Below are positions 1 to 12,249 of a stretch of 64,000 bases of DNA, one piece after another (the first letter of the stretch is position 1; each line of letters begins with the position of its first letter). A program made the position numbers and the translations under genes. Below the pieces are notes generated by a model that made no database searches, was not told where the DNA came from, and saw only the letters and a program-made list of their open reading frames with translations. Origin of the DNA: Corylus avellana (lineage: Eukaryota; Streptophyta; Magnoliopsida; Fagales; Betulaceae); assembly GCF_901000735.1 (NCBI RefSeq), contig NC_081544.1:11471608-11535607 (forward strand). Direction: 5' to 3'.

Positions 1-205
1 TGATTCATGAAGGAAAAAATTGAATTCACAGCACTTGAAGGCTGTGAGTTCCCAGTACTGGCTTTTTGCACAGCCAGCAACCAACTTCCACATTTAATTT
101 CCATCACTTTCAAGGTTATTTGGGAGCTGCATGTGATGCCATTTGCTGAAATCTTCTTTCTCGCTCTCGATCTTACACACACAACCACAAAACCTAGAGG
201 TGGTT
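1..205 (-). pseudogene. DC1-domain gene 5' fragment at a contig end
   Basis: On the minus strand this holds the upstream region and first zinc-binding module of a DC1 gene; the WHHMQL start of the intact gene at 24455 is recognisable as WHHMQLPNNLES. By eye it is identical to the reverse complement of 16243-16447 and about 97% identical to 17830-18035. A frameshift and stop follow the first module, as in the other fragments. It ends directly at a 100-N gap, so it may be an assembly copy of the 16.3-kb sequence and not a separate locus. Confidence 0.7.
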
Positions 206-305
206 NNNNNNNNNNNNNNNNNNNNNNNNNNNNNNNNNNNNNNNNNNNNNNNNNNNNNNNNNNNNNNNNNNNNNNNNNNNNNNNNNNNNNNNNNNNNNNN
301 NNNNN
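206..305. other. Scaffold gap (100 N)
   Basis: Exactly 100 undetermined bases, a conventional unknown-size gap. Sequence on either side need not be adjacent in the genome. Confidence 0.99.
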
Positions 306-1636
306 ATTCTTATGGTGGTTCATTTCAATGCTTTCTGAATGCGTCAACATATATATGAACTAGAAGAATCACTTTCAAAAAAATGCTGAATTTTATCATT
401 GACTATCAACTCAAATTTACAAGTTATAAGCAGCTTGTGATTTAAATCGTTTTACATTAATCATACTCAATGCCGTCGAATCCATCTCATGAATGACAAT
501 TTCCCCAACAAAATAAGTCTAAAAAACAGAAGGATTTATATACAAATCAAATCAAATTCAAAATGATTCATAGGGCACCAACCCTAACATTAATCCTAAC
601 AACATCATGCATACTCAAGATCATCCCTAGTGGCCACTAAATGTTGTTGAACAAAAAAGAACAAAAAAATGGATGAGAAAATTAACATATATAATAAATT
701 AAGTTGAGATTAAAAATAATTAGAATGAAATACAAGTGCTTACAAGATGAAAATGATAACAATAAAATTCAATGAAATAAGATAACACCACCATAATTTT
801 AATTAAACAAACATTAAATTAATAAATAAATAAATAATGAAAGGCATCCAGCCCCACAAAGGCAAGCCCATTTGCCTTGACAAAGTTAATCAGTTAACAA
901 TATTTTTAAGGGAGACGCAATTTTGGTGTGTCAAATTTGAAAGAACATTTTCCTAGGAAGCAACAAAAACTATAACAATGTGATAATAAAAGGGGAGGAT
1001 AAGGATAGCTAGCCTCAACAAGCTTTTATTTAAGTTAGAACACAAATTGAATCTCATTAATTTAAAAACAAAACCTAAAATCCAACTTTATATCGACAAC
1101 AAAGTAGCAAACAAAACAATCATCTAATTTCAGCGTCTTGTTAGATTCTTCAATGTAATATCTCCTCTTCTAGACATATCTATCTCGAAGAGAAACAATT
1201 AGTTAACAGCAGAAATGCCAAAAATGAGAAGGTGAAATTGGATTTGAGAAACGAGATGGATATCATCGCCTAAGAAGAAAATTAGTACAAAGAAACAACT
1301 CACAACTATTTACTCTCAATAGGAACCTAAAGTCCTCCCAGATTAATAGAGATACTAGAAAGCTTCAACCTAATGGCTTCAAACTCTGCCTCTTTTCTCT
1401 CTTCATTGGTCAACCACAAAGACAAGTAACGATCTATTAAGTCCTTGTTACAACTTGTGAGGGAGCCCCCTTTAAAAATCTGGGTCCTCCCAATTCTTGT
1501 ACTCTTTGCTAGATTCGAATCTGAAGGCTCCTTGGCATAACTCTCTAAAATGTCCCATATGGCACGACACTAGATTGGTCGAGCTATGTTTAGGAACTCA
1601 TGAGCAACCAATACTAGAAGGTTCACACTTCCCAGT
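306..1636. repeat. Old copy of the block also seen at 6990-7900
   Basis: No gene is seen. The sequence aligns with gaps and many substitutions to about 6990-7900 in the left inverted-repeat arm: shared landmarks are a CATTTGCCTTGACAAAG stretch near 870 and 7370 and a GGGAGCCCCCTTTAAAAATC stretch near 1465 and 7870. From about 1480 to 1636 there is no counterpart at 7.9 kb, which suggests a deletion in that copy. This is spacer DNA of the PHP/DC1 duplication block. Confidence 0.6.
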
Positions 1637-3860
1637 TGCAACGGCCCGAAAATTAATTAATTAGTAATTAACTCCATGATTCCTCTCTCAGCCTTATCTC
1701 TCGCGGGACAAGACTTAGGGATCTCTACTCCTCAAAAAGAGAAGATACTAAGCAACGGAAAGTATTAAAATTCTATAAACATAATCATTATAACTAGAGC
1801 ATCTACCAAGGAACATCAAATTAGCTGAAATTACGCTATACAAGTCATCTTTACAAGGGATCTATGTTATACCTTAATATGCAAGCATACGTCAAAGTTT
1901 CTAGGTTTACAGCATAACTCAAAAGTAATAGTTACCATGATTATCCGCCTAAGCTTGCAATAAGTCCTCAAGCATCTTCCGGATCGAATCCTCTACAATA
2001 ACCGGATGCTTCGCGGTATCCATCTTCTGCTAAACCATCTATAACCGCATAGTTGTACATATGGAGAAAAAAAGGAAAATAATACAAGGGTAAGTCCGAC
2101 GGCTTAGTGAGTATAAATGCACATGACGTACCCGTCATTAAATGGTGAACTCAGTTGTTTATAAAGCACATACAACATTACGAGATGACAGTTTATCAAA
2201 AATGCAATATAGCTATAATATATGCTTATAACATAGGAATCATGTTATAGTTCAACAGTATGGTCTACCCGAGATATTACCCCTTCTCAGTAGGGTTGGC
2301 GCTGTCCCGAGGGACCTGTAATACAACATTGGTGCCCCGGATATTGTACGCTACCGTCCATCCCATTAGTGGCAAGACAGAGTCCGACCTCGGGTAGTCC
2401 ACACCAGTAATGATGTCCGTCCTACAATGACCAACCATTTGGAAATGGCTGCATTGGTCATGAAACCATTGAATCCAAAGCCCACACACACACACATTGA
2501 CCATAAAGTTAACCTGTATAGTAAGCCCATGGCCGTTATCTCGCATATACCGATGTACCATATCATACGATGCAATTAATCTTATCAGTATTTTATATGC
2601 ATAGTTTTACAAAGCTCATCATTATCATATTAATCAACATACGTTTTCGTGAAAGGGAGTTCAGAGTCGTTCCAAAATGTATTTAATGAGAGTTGCAAAA
2701 TAAGCATGTTTGATATATATAAAATAGACGTGCAATGCGGGAAAAGTAACAACAAGCATCCATGCGAGTTTGTACTCACCCAGGTCTTAAGGCTCTTCCA
2801 TAAAATTCCCTTGAGCTCCATAACCTCGAATACTAAGAAAAAACCTATCATTAGTTCTAAATCCAACTAAAACGAACATAGAACATTAAAACAGAGGTTA
2901 CCAGACGACTGGCCAAGGTGGTGTTTCCTAGAACGCTTCTGACTGTACGTCTGGGTCCGTGGCCGTACGTCCGCCCAGAAGGCGCATACATCTGGTCTCG
3001 TGGCCGTACATCCGCCCAGAAGGTTCAAGTAGAACCTCATTTGGTTCAACCATTCTCCTATCCTCCCAAACTAGTTCTAAAGCTACCAAAAGGATTCCTA
3101 GGACCTCCTTTCTCAAAACAATACTTCCATGCAAAAGGAAATATGCCCAATAAGAATTAAACACTAACCCATGCTTAAACCTAGATTAAGGACAACAACA
3201 TAACTAGAAGCTATAAACTACCAACTAAGTTAACTATGAAAAATACTTAAACAACATAACAACTAAGGAACAAGCAAAGCTTAGAAGATTACCTCCTTGA
3301 TGCCAAACCTCCAAGAAATCTCTCATTCTCCTCCAAGAATTCTCAAAACTCACAAAACACTCATAGAGGAGTCTCCAGAGGGTTTAGGGACGGAAATGAG
3401 AGTGAAAGGGCGAGCAGGTAAGGGGTATTTATAGGTGAAAAACAGCTGAGGCGCTGCAAGGCAATTTTGAAAAGCAGCGTACATCCGGTACTATTTTTCC
3501 AGCGGTCTAAAGGCTGTAACATACGTCTAGTCAGGGATTAACCCAAAAGTAGCATACATCCGGTGGTCCCCCTGCGTACGTCCGTGTACTGGTGTCAGCG
3601 TTCATGTACTATTTTGCAGGCATTCGTACGGTGGTCCTTCTACGTACGTCTATACTAAAAATAAGAGCGTACGTATAGTGGTCCCCCTGTGTACATCCTT
3701 TACTAAAGACAGGAATGGACGTACAATACTGTTGGGCATACATATGATTAGAAAGTCCAAAATTCTTAAAATGCCCTTCCACCTGTTCCTAGTGACCCAA
3801 AGTCCAAATTATCCCTCTAACTAAGCTACCTAAGCTTAGTTAATTATTTGGGTCACTACA
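1637..3860 (-). mobile_element. Solo LTR, 2.2-kb family (copy 1)
   Basis: A 2224-bp sequence bounded by TG and CA ends (TGCAACGGCCC at 1637, ...GGTCACTACA at 3860) and flanked by a perfect 5-bp target duplication CCAGT (1632-1636 and 3861-3865). It is homologous to 41726-43783 (same strand) and 49339-51552 (opposite strand). There is no internal domain, primer-binding site or second LTR, so it is a solo LTR left by LTR-LTR recombination. Near 2940-3030 and 3475-3730 it contains degenerate sub-repeats of a CGTACGTCCGG-like motif. The size and TGTA..TACA ends suggest a Ty3/gypsy origin, but the lineage is not established. Confidence 0.85.
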
Positions 3861-4660
3861 CCAGTTCAGACTCACCATGCCGACCTCTTCCATAATAATC
3901 TAATCCTCCCAGCTTAAAAAGACCATAACCATCTGCTAGGTCACTATATGCTGTTGACCAACACAAGTAAACTACCAAGTAACTGCCAAATGTAGCATAT
4001 ATACAAAAATGAGATTCCATGACTTTGAAGGACATAAATTCCCTTCAAAATATCAGCATTGTAAATGTTCAACAACATCATATAATCATATTAATAACGT
4101 CAACATGGCTCTACAGTGCAGAAAGCATACAAGGAGAATATCTTGCATATATAAAAGTAAATGACCCACACAACACTATGTGAACGATAACCGCGATGCT
4201 GTATGAACAGTACCATCGACCAATGTTATAAACAGTACCCTGTACAATATTTTATGTTTGTGAATCTTATGAAAATTTGGTGATCCCTAGTTTGAAGATC
4301 TAAGTTTTCGAGAAATAATGGGGCTGAATTTTTTGGATATGCTGGAAATTGTTGGGAATTTCAAAGGAAAAACATAAATGGGAAAGACAAACCTAGCAGC
4401 ACACCTCGAAAGGTTACATGAGACAATCCATGAAAAAAAAAAAAAAAAAAAACGATAATGGCTTGGAACCAATTTTCTTTCAACCTTTTACATCCAACCT
4501 TAAGTAGAATCAAAACCAATATCTCATCTATGCAATAATATATATAAAAAAATTATAACAAATATGAGTCAAAACATTACAAAGGATAAATTTTAAGTCT
4601 AAGTCATCTTCATTAGATGATTTATTACTGAAACTATTTTGTGAGAATTTTGATATGTTC
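3861..4660. repeat. Old block copy, continued after the solo LTR
   Basis: No gene is seen. From about 4190 it aligns to 7897-8343 and, inverted, to 21196-21590: shared are the repeated GAACAGTA motif, TTTGTGAATCTTATGA and the run leading to TATATGCTCCTAAG. An A-rich run lies at 4433-4452. It belongs to the same duplicated spacer as 306-1636. Confidence 0.55.
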
Positions 4661-4665
4661 CTAAG

Positions 4666-4891
4666 TGTTAATATATTGTTGAATATATTGTAGAGCAGAA
4701 GAATGAGAGAGAGAGGAGAGAGAGTGGAAGGAAACAATGGACTACATTGTATTGAGTGATATGTTATACGATACGCTTACATAACTCTCTATATATAGAG
4801 AGAGAAGAAGTAGTGGGCAAGAAACCCTAGACTAAACCCTAGAACATATAAGGCAACATAATAAACTAGAATAATATAAAATATTCCAACA
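4666..4891 (-). mobile_element. Solo LTR, 226 bp, probably Ty1/copia
   Basis: TG...CA-bounded sequence starting TGTTGGAATATT on the minus strand, with a TATATATAG promoter-like core near 4790-4802, flanked by a perfect target duplication CTAAG (4661-4665 and 4892-4896). The uninterrupted target, with a single CTAAG, is present in both inverted-repeat arms (8339-8343, and inverted at 21201-21205). This confirms an insertion followed by loss of the internal region. Confidence 0.85.
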
Positions 4892-5035
4892 CTAAGAGAT
4901 ACAACTTCTTTACTTATTAAAAAAAAAAAAAAAAAGGAATACGAAGAAAGATAGGCAGCACCTACGAAAAGAAAATCAAAATTACACAGTTTTCGCCAAG
5001 CAACTACTAAGAACAACAAGTACACGCACGCACAC

Positions 5036-5086
5036 ACATATGTATGTATTTATGTATGTATGTGTATGTATGCATGCATACATATG
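5036..5086. repeat. TATG/CATA-type microsatellite
   Basis: Imperfect run of ATGT/GTAT and CATA units. A homologous run occurs on the other strand near 55000-55042, in the same position relative to a PHP exon, so it belongs to an intron of the duplicated PHP block. Confidence 0.7.
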
Positions 5087-5118
5087 CCTCCTAACCCAGG
5101 AACTCTAGAGAAATTACC

Positions 5119-5204
5119 TAGGGGAAAATATTGTATAGATTTCAACACCTGGAATTATGTTGATGCCAAATCTTTGAGCAACTTCTAGAGCCTCGGGGAT
5201 CCCT
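5119..5204 (-). pseudogene. PHP-domain gene exon fragment
   Basis: Read on the minus strand it gives GIPEALEVAQRFG...PGVEIYTIFSP, matching the exon at 54837-54974. In plant PHP-domain proteins (predicted metal-dependent phosphoesterases) this segment follows the metal-binding DHDT motif. Only part of the exon remains; upstream it runs into Ty1/copia sequence by 5261, and the flanking intron with its TATG repeat matches that at 54.97-55.08 kb. A dead fragment. Confidence 0.7.
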
Positions 5205-5260
5205 CAAAAACATTTATTAATTAAATTGCAATACATCTTATGCCGTATTCAAGAATCTAA

Positions 5261-6177
5261 TTATGAGAATAGGAAAGCAAATGAAACCATATCCTCAAAG
5301 CCATATCTCTTTGTTGCTTTTCGATCACATTTTTCTTTTACTCTTGCTATAGAATAAGACTCTTCCCGGTGCTGTGAGTCTCTTGAAGATTCTCCGTCAT
5401 CGCATTCATCCGTGAGTGAACACTGTAAATCAAGTTCCACCTCCACGAATTGTTTCTCTTTTTGCACTGTACTTTCAGAAAGATCATCTAAGTTAACAAG
5501 CTTAGACCTTTTCGGTTCCTGCTCTGTAACTTCATGTTCTACACTTGACCCATCCATGTACATAGCACACTCATTAAAAGTCACATTCCGACTTCTAATG
5601 ATTTTCCGATTTTGATCATCCCAAAATTGATAACTGAAGGCCTCATCGCCATATCCAATGAAGTAACACTTACAAGATTTACCATCTAGTTTACTCTGAG
5701 CATCAGACTCAACATGGACATACGAAGCACAACCAAAAACTTTCACATGTGAAAGATTTACCTTTTTTTTCGCTCCAAACTTCTCCTGGTAGTCTATGGC
5801 TCAGGGGAACGGAAGGCCCCCTATTTATCAGGTATAGCACTGCATCAGCCCAGAAAGTCTTTCGTAACGCAAAATGCAACATCATACTCCTAGCACGCTC
5901 ATTGAGGGTCATGTTCATGCGCTCAGCCACACCATTCTGCTATGGTGTTCTCGGGATAGTTTTCTCCATTCTAATCCCATTCACTGCACAAAACTATTTA
6001 AACACCCTATCTTCGTATTCTCGTCCCTTGTCTGATCTCAAACACTTGAGCTTCAAGCCAGTTTCAGTCTCAACCATTGCCTTCCATTTCTTAAAAGTCT
6101 CAAATACATCAAATTTGCTTTTCAAGAAATAAGCCCATACCTTCCTGCTTGAGTCATCAATAAATGTGATGTAATAC
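5261..6177 (-). pseudogene. Ty1/copia integrase fragment
   Basis: Three minus-strand reading-frame pieces give consecutive parts of a copia integrase. 6177-5994 has YYITFIDDSSRKVWAYFLKSK and a C-terminal RSDKGREYED; 5930-5709 has the MAERMNMTLNERARSML-type region and the FWADAV motif; 5746-5261 has FGCASYVHVESDAQSKLD, FIGYGDEAF and RSRNVTFNE. Frame changes separate the pieces. The N-terminal side is cut by the gap at 6178 and the RT end is missing at 5260. No LTR of its own is visible. Confidence 0.9.
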
Positions 6178-6277
6178 NNNNNNNNNNNNNNNNNNNNNNN
6201 NNNNNNNNNNNNNNNNNNNNNNNNNNNNNNNNNNNNNNNNNNNNNNNNNNNNNNNNNNNNNNNNNNNNNNNNNNNNN
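6178..6277. other. Scaffold gap (100 N)
   Basis: Exactly 100 N. It separates the copia fragment from the start of the left inverted-repeat arm. Confidence 0.99.
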
Positions 6278-8494
6278 CTACAAAACAAATTTTTTTCATT
6301 TTTCCATATAAAATATATTTTTTTCACAAAACATTTTCGCTAAAACCAATCAAACATTTTTTTCTCTTCTTCACGTTTAGAATGAGAAAATATGATAAAA
6401 AAAAAACAAATAAATAATTTGTTTATTACAAAAGCATGGCCGACCACCCCTTTAGTGGAGATTATACAGAGATAGTTACCTCAGCTCCAATAAGTCTTGA
6501 GTTTCAAGTTATCTCATAACCCCATTGCAAGTGCTATTAATTATAATTTACTCAGCTGTAAATTAAAAATTGTACTATAGATTTTATTTAATAACAAAAG
6601 ATCTCAGTATCCTACTAATATCTACAAATAAATCTCTACATAAGATATTCAAAATTGAATAAGGTATTTTGATTATATAGTCACCTTATCCAATCTGAAT
6701 CTTTTATCTTTGAGTACTCGATCACATGATGATCCACAATACTTTTATTAAAGAATAAAATCTTTTGATAACCACTTTACTAAAATTATTAGGGCTGGAC
6801 TTAGACCAGCAATTCTATTTAATTATCTCAAGGAGATATTTATATTTCCTATAAAGACTATGGATGCCATATTGGTATGGATCATTCTAGATCTCACTTA
6901 TTGGTAAATCAAAGTGATTATAATTTCAGATATGAGTTCATTATTCCCACAAGATTAATAGCATTTTCAATTAGTAGATATGAGAAATGCATTTAGGTGA
7001 CGGAAATTTGTACAACACATTATTAACGACCAAAAATACTCAATACATTCCGAATGCATCAACATATGAACTAGAAGTCTCATTTTCAATAATCAAGATA
7101 AATGATTCTATCGTATAGTATTGACATGTTATTATGTTATAGTCTTCATTTATAAAAATGCCCAATTTTATCATTGATTGTCAACTCAAATTTACAAGTT
7201 ATAAGGAGCTTGTGATTTAAATCTGTTTAGATTAAAACCACACTCAATGCCCAAGAATTCATCGCATGAATCACAATTTTCCCAAGAAAATAAATCTAAA
7301 AAACAAAAATGAAACTAAAATAAATAAATAAATAAATAAAGGCATGCGTCTGCCTCCACAGGGGATGACCCATTTGCCTTGACAAAGTAAAATCAGTAAA
7401 CAACATTTTAAGGGGAAACGTAGTTTTGAGTTGACAATTTTGAAAGAACATTGTCCCAGTAAGCAACAAAAACTTAAACCTAATATGAAAATCTAGATTA
7501 GCTTTTATTTAAGTTAGAACTCAAATTGAATCTCATTAATTAAAAAAAAAAGACAATCATCTATTCTCTAAATCTTGTTAGATCCTTCACTGTCTAACAT
7601 CTACCTTTCTAGGCATATCTATCTTCAAGAAAAACAATTAGTTAAATATGACAGCAGAAATGCCAAAAATATTGAGAAGGTGAAAATGAATTTGATAAAC
7701 AAGATGAATATTCAACTCACAACTATTACTCTCAATAGGAACCTGAATTCCTCCCTGATTAATAGAGATATTGGAAAGCATCAGCCTGATGGCTTCAAAC
7801 TCTGCATTCTGCCTCTCTTCATTGGTCAATCACAAGACAAGCAATGATCGATTAAGTCCTTGCCGCAACTCATGCGGGAGCCCCCTTTAAAAATCTGTAT
7901 GAACAGTGCATATTAACAGTACCCCTTGAACAATGTTATAAAGAGTACACTGTAAAATATTTTCTGTTTGTGAATCTTATGAGAATTTGGTGGTCTAGGG
8001 TCTGAAGATTCGAGTTTTCAAGAAAGAATAGGTCTAAATTTTTAGTGTTTATTGGAAAATTGTTGGGAATTTTGGAGGAAAAAACATAAATGAGAAATAT
8101 AAACCTAAGCATCACACCACGAATGGCTACATCACACAATCCATCAAGCAATAATGGCTGGGAACCAATTTTCTACCGTCACGTAGAAACAAAACCAACA
8201 TCTCATCTATGCACTAAAATATAAAAACATTATAACAAATACGAGTCGAAACAATACAAATGATGAATTTTAACTACAACTCTACTTCATTTTCTGATTT
8301 ATTCAGGAAATTGTTTTGTTTAGAATTTTTATATGCTCCTAAGATAGCATCTTTGACATCCATTACATGTCTGAAGATGGAGAAGGAGAAGTAAATCTTT
8401 TACATTCTATGGCGGTTGATTGGACAGTCACCAAAAACAAAATTCCACAAACAACAATAAAAAAGAAAAAGACCTAGCAAAGTAAATAATATAC

Positions 8495-8649
8495 CTGCTA
8501 GTTTTCCATCACTTCTGTAAACCTCCATCCTATGAAGGCCAGCCTCTTTCAGCCTCCTTATAATGGCAACAAGGTTTTTTCAGTGCCCATGGATGAGCTA
8601 GCACAGCCACAGCCCCTGTACGTATTAGATATCAATTGTATAGCTTCCC
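8495..8649 (-). pseudogene. PHP-domain gene exon, frameshifted (left arm)
   Basis: A 155-bp exon with acceptor AG and donor GT in place. It corresponds to the PHP-protein segment around EEAIQLISNTGGVAVLAHPWALKN and RRLKEAGLHGMEVYRSDGKLA. A 4-base insertion after the ISNT codons and an extra A in the A-run after the ALK codons break the frame. The mirror copy at 20895-21049 has the same lesions, so they predate the inverted duplication. In the family this region holds a metal-binding histidine (AHPW). Confidence 0.75.
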
Positions 8650-9622
8650 CTGAAATCTTAATATATATCACTAATTCTATGTCAAAAATATGCATCAAGA
8701 GCAACAAGGGAAGGTGTATCAATAAGCTTAGAATATTACGTAGAATAAGCCGGTCTACCATCAGAAGTTATTAATGAAAACAAATCCAAATTCACACGCA
8801 CAAACAAATGCTGATTCTGGAATTTCATCAAACATTACGTACACATAGACTAGCTAGGACTAAAACTGCACCTCATCATTCACTAATAGTAGATTCTCGA
8901 AGAAAAGCGTCGAAAATACTTCTAAATAATCACAACCCTGCTGAGCAAGATTAATATAATGACATAAGAAACAAAACCCAGAAGTCCAATTTGAGTATTA
9001 AAAAAAAAAAAAAAAATCAACCGAAAACACAACGCGGGCATGAACAAACATTGAGCCAATCGATGAACAGGCATAACCCACATTACTTCAGATCTAAAAC
9101 CCAATGATGAGTTTTGTTATGTAGCTTCTCCAGATCCTCAGACCTTGTTAGAGTTAGTCCACAGCTGCTATAAATATGCAAGGATGTACACTCTGTTCCT
9201 CTAATGTTATGTATTTTCTATATTTTTTGGTGTTTATAAATTGGAATAATGGAATAGAATGAAAATGGTTGAATCGTGAATGGGCTGAAAATAACGAATT
9301 GTATTGAATGTAAATGGGCTATTCTAGATGCCCGGGTCTCCACTTACATGGTAATGACTTTTGACTTATCTATTTCAATACCTCCCTTATGAGCTGGCCT
9401 TCCCTTTTATAAATTCTAAATAGTTATTGAATCCCTTTAACCACTATAACAGAAAGCCTATTTCAACCGAGCCAAACTATTATTTAATTACACCACCAAA
9501 CATACTACTATTATACCCCTGTTATTATATTCCTTAACCTCACATGTATTTTTCCCTAAAAAAAATATTTGACTATATATATATTTTCTAATTAATATGA
9601 GTATGGATTAGAATCATGTGGT

Positions 9623-10550
9623 TAGAGGTGTTAAGTGGGCAAGCCGCTCGCTCGCGAGTTCGGGATCGGCTCGTATAAGCTTGACTCATGCTCGACTCGA
9701 TTATTAAATGAAACGCTTCTTGAACACAAATTCTAGCTCGAATAGTAAACGAAGCAAGCTCGGCTCGGCTCGACTCGACTCGGTTAGGCTCGTGAGCAAG
9801 CTCGTATAAGCTTGTGTATATATATATATATATATATAAACTAAGTCACACATAATTAATTATAAATCTCATAATTAATAAAATCTTAAAATTGCATTTA
9901 TATTTATGCGTTAGAAAATGAAAAATTCTAGACTCTTCATGATCAAAGAGAGAGAACAATCATTAAAAAGACCCTAATTCAATTAGAGCATACCCAAACG
10001 AAAGGAAGAAGAGTCAAGCAGAAACTATTGAGGGAGATTGCGAAAGGCAGAAACTATTGAAGAATCAAACAAACCCAAACACTATTACTACCTGTCTGGT
10101 GAGCGAGAGTGAGAGAGTGAGAAATAAGAGTTCAGGTGAAAGATGCGCTATGACTGGTGGGGGAGATTGAGATTGAGACATTGAAAAAATATTTTTTTGT
10201 AGGGACGTTGTCCAATGCAGTCTAAATACAACCTATTAACTTGTCCCACATTACTAAGAAAATACAAATCCTCAAGTTTGCTTATCTATAAAATGATGCA
10301 TACCCTCTCTTTCTTTGAAACCGAGTGCCTTGTTGTATTAACTCAGACTCCATACCTGATTAGCCAGGCTAAGTAATTATTCATATGCAAGTTGGCTTCT
10401 TAAGCCGTTTAAGAGTACTTAAAGTTTAAAAATTAAATATAAGAGCTAGCTCGCCCTTAAACTAGGCTCGAGCTCGAGCTGGAGTAAAATTTCAACGAGC
10501 TAAGCCTGAACAAGGGAGGCTCGCTCAAGCTCGAATCTTTTTCACCCCTA
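9623..10550. mobile_element. Non-autonomous hAT-type element, 928 bp (left arm)
   Basis: Short terminal inverted repeats TAGAGGTG / CACCCCTA are flanked by a perfect 8-bp target duplication CATGTGGT (9615-9622 and 10551-10558), the hAT signature. Inside are GCTCG/CTCGACTCG-rich ends, a TA microsatellite (9813-9838) and no transposase reading frame. The same element with the same duplication lies at 18995-19922 in the other arm. Confidence 0.85.
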
Positions 10551-10659
10551 CATGTGGTTCTACCTCAAAATCCCCTCCCCCAGCCTATGTAGACCAACAA
10601 GGCCACAACCTGCTTGTTCGGTATATAGGCTAAGTTTGAGTATTTTCCAAGCTAATTAT

Positions 10660-11118
10660 TGTTGGAAATAATTTTGGATGGTGCATAAATTCTCATTGAT
10701 ATAAAATAATTATAATATGAATATCAACAAAAAAATAAATAAAATATAAGAGATGAAAATAGAGTATGGAAATATCTCACAATGCTATAGAATCACGCAA
10801 GAGCGTTGTCCTTAAAGGTTGATTCATGCTTCCCGGAGTATATAACTCGGTGCGATTGGATCCTTTGACACACAACCTCCCAGGATTAGACTATAGCGTC
10901 TATCTTCGTTAAAGACGCACTTCCAAATAACGAAGAGTAATAGAACAACCCAATTGTCAAAGTTGATGAGGGACTTCAAAATACTATTTTGTAGAAAAAC
11001 CAATAATAAGACATATGCCATGAAACAAATGTTTTGCAACACACTATACGACCTTAGCCTTAGATAGAAAATAAGTGATTTTTTCTTCTATCTCTCATAT
11101 ATGTTCTTACCTTCAATG
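10660..11118 (+). mobile_element. LTR-like sequence at the edge of a copia remnant
   Basis: It starts TGTTGGAAATAA at 10660, exactly where homology to the right arm stops. It aligns to 32568-32772 followed by 41485-41700: shared are CACGCAAGAGCGTTGTCCTTA, a TATATAACTCGGT promoter-like motif, and a CTATAGCGTCTA...AAAGACGCACTTC hairpin-like segment. The right end is uncertain. No primer-binding site or second LTR was found, so the element structure is incomplete. Confidence 0.5.
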
Positions 11119-11170
11119 TATTAGTATATCTATATATACAAGTGCTGGAAAGTATGTCATAAAGGAAATC

Positions 11171-11270
11171 NNNNNNNNNNNNNNNNNNNNNNNNNNNNNN
11201 NNNNNNNNNNNNNNNNNNNNNNNNNNNNNNNNNNNNNNNNNNNNNNNNNNNNNNNNNNNNNNNNNNNNNN
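11171..11270. other. Scaffold gap (100 N)
   Basis: Exactly 100 N inside the copia remnant that splits the left arm; the insert's true length is unknown. Confidence 0.99.
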
Positions 11271-11455
11271 TGGTAGAGTTAAACTCTTTTAACCAAATCC
11301 ACAAGTTAAACAAACTTATCATCCACATAGCTTTCTCCAAAAACAAAAAATTAAATCAAATCAAATAAACAAAAAGTCAAATCAAATCAAATCAAGAAAA
11401 TTGGGTTGTTCTATAGCGGGTTGGCGCCTTATACAGGCCATGCGCCTCTGGGCTT

Positions 11456-11830
11456 CATGAGTGCTCTAGAGACTTGCCAAAGTCTCATAGGAGGCGGCAC
11501 CACCTCCACACTCACATAGGTGGTGTCCATCAAGAATGTGTGCAGAGAACATCCCATCCCAACAAGTAGGGACTATGGACCCATTAAGAGTTTTAAACTC
11601 ATCCTTACTCACTCTGCATCTTTTGTTATTACACCATAAAATGGCTTTCATGAGTGCTCTAGAGACCTACCAAAGTCTCATAGGAGATAGCACCTCCACA
11701 CTCATATAGGTGGTATCCATCAGGAGTGTGTGCAGGGAACACCTCATCCCAACAGGTAGGGACTATAGATCCATTAAGAGCTTTAAGCTCATCCTTAATC
11801 ACTCTGCATCTTGTACTATCTTACACCATA
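11456..11830. repeat. Direct tandem duplication of about 190 bp
   Basis: Two consecutive copies, about 11456-11648 and 11649-11830, both begin ATGAGTGCTCTAGAGAC and carry the same landmarks in order (CAAAGTCTCATAGGAG, the CACCTCCACACTCA run, the CATCCCAACA run, CACTCTGCATCTT). They differ by scattered substitutions and a few indels. No protein was recognised. The region 11271-12240 otherwise shows nothing interpretable. Confidence 0.8.
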
Positions 11831-12249
11831 GAGATGGACTCATCACTAATCTTCTCAACATGATAGTTAATAAACATAAATTGACAGTACCATACCTCAT
11901 TTCACTTGTGACTTCATTTCCCATTAAACCTCATTCATGGGATCTCCAATCACAGAGGTTGGGTATCAATCACAGTGTCATAATTTGGGTATCAGTCCTA
12001 TCCCCCTCGATGCTTCTCTCACTAGCCTTCTTGCTAGTGGCATGATCAAAGAATCTGCAGAATTCTTTTATGACCTCACAAATTTCATGGACATATACCA
12101 GTCTCAATAAGCTGCCTCCCAATATTGTGCACTTTCTCATTATAAATTATTTGCTCTTTGCTCGAGCTATGGCAGTCTGTCAATCACAATGAAAACACAG
12201 ATGGGACTGAATTAGCATATAAAGGCAAATTAATTTATCAGTAGGTTCT

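Larger units (their letters stand above)
6371..10659 (-). repeat. Giant inverted repeat, left arm, outer part
   Basis: Reverse-complement partner of 18891-22520. The segment 8340-10659 is nearly identical to its partner, while 6371-7345 differs by roughly 5% in a hand-aligned stretch. About 585 bp here (7360-7945) are absent from the right arm; they occur in the older copy at 840-1480, so the right arm probably lost them. The arm carries a PHP exon fragment (8495-8649), a hAT-type element (9623-10550) and non-coding DNA. It breaks off at 10659, where a copia remnant begins, and resumes at 15365. Confidence 0.9.

Noticed and set aside
2277..3164. Several short open frames inside the 2.2-kb solo LTR (and equivalents at 42113-42503 and 50338-51347)
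   Set aside because: They lie inside an LTR with no coding capacity expected, and the frames are not conserved between the three copies.
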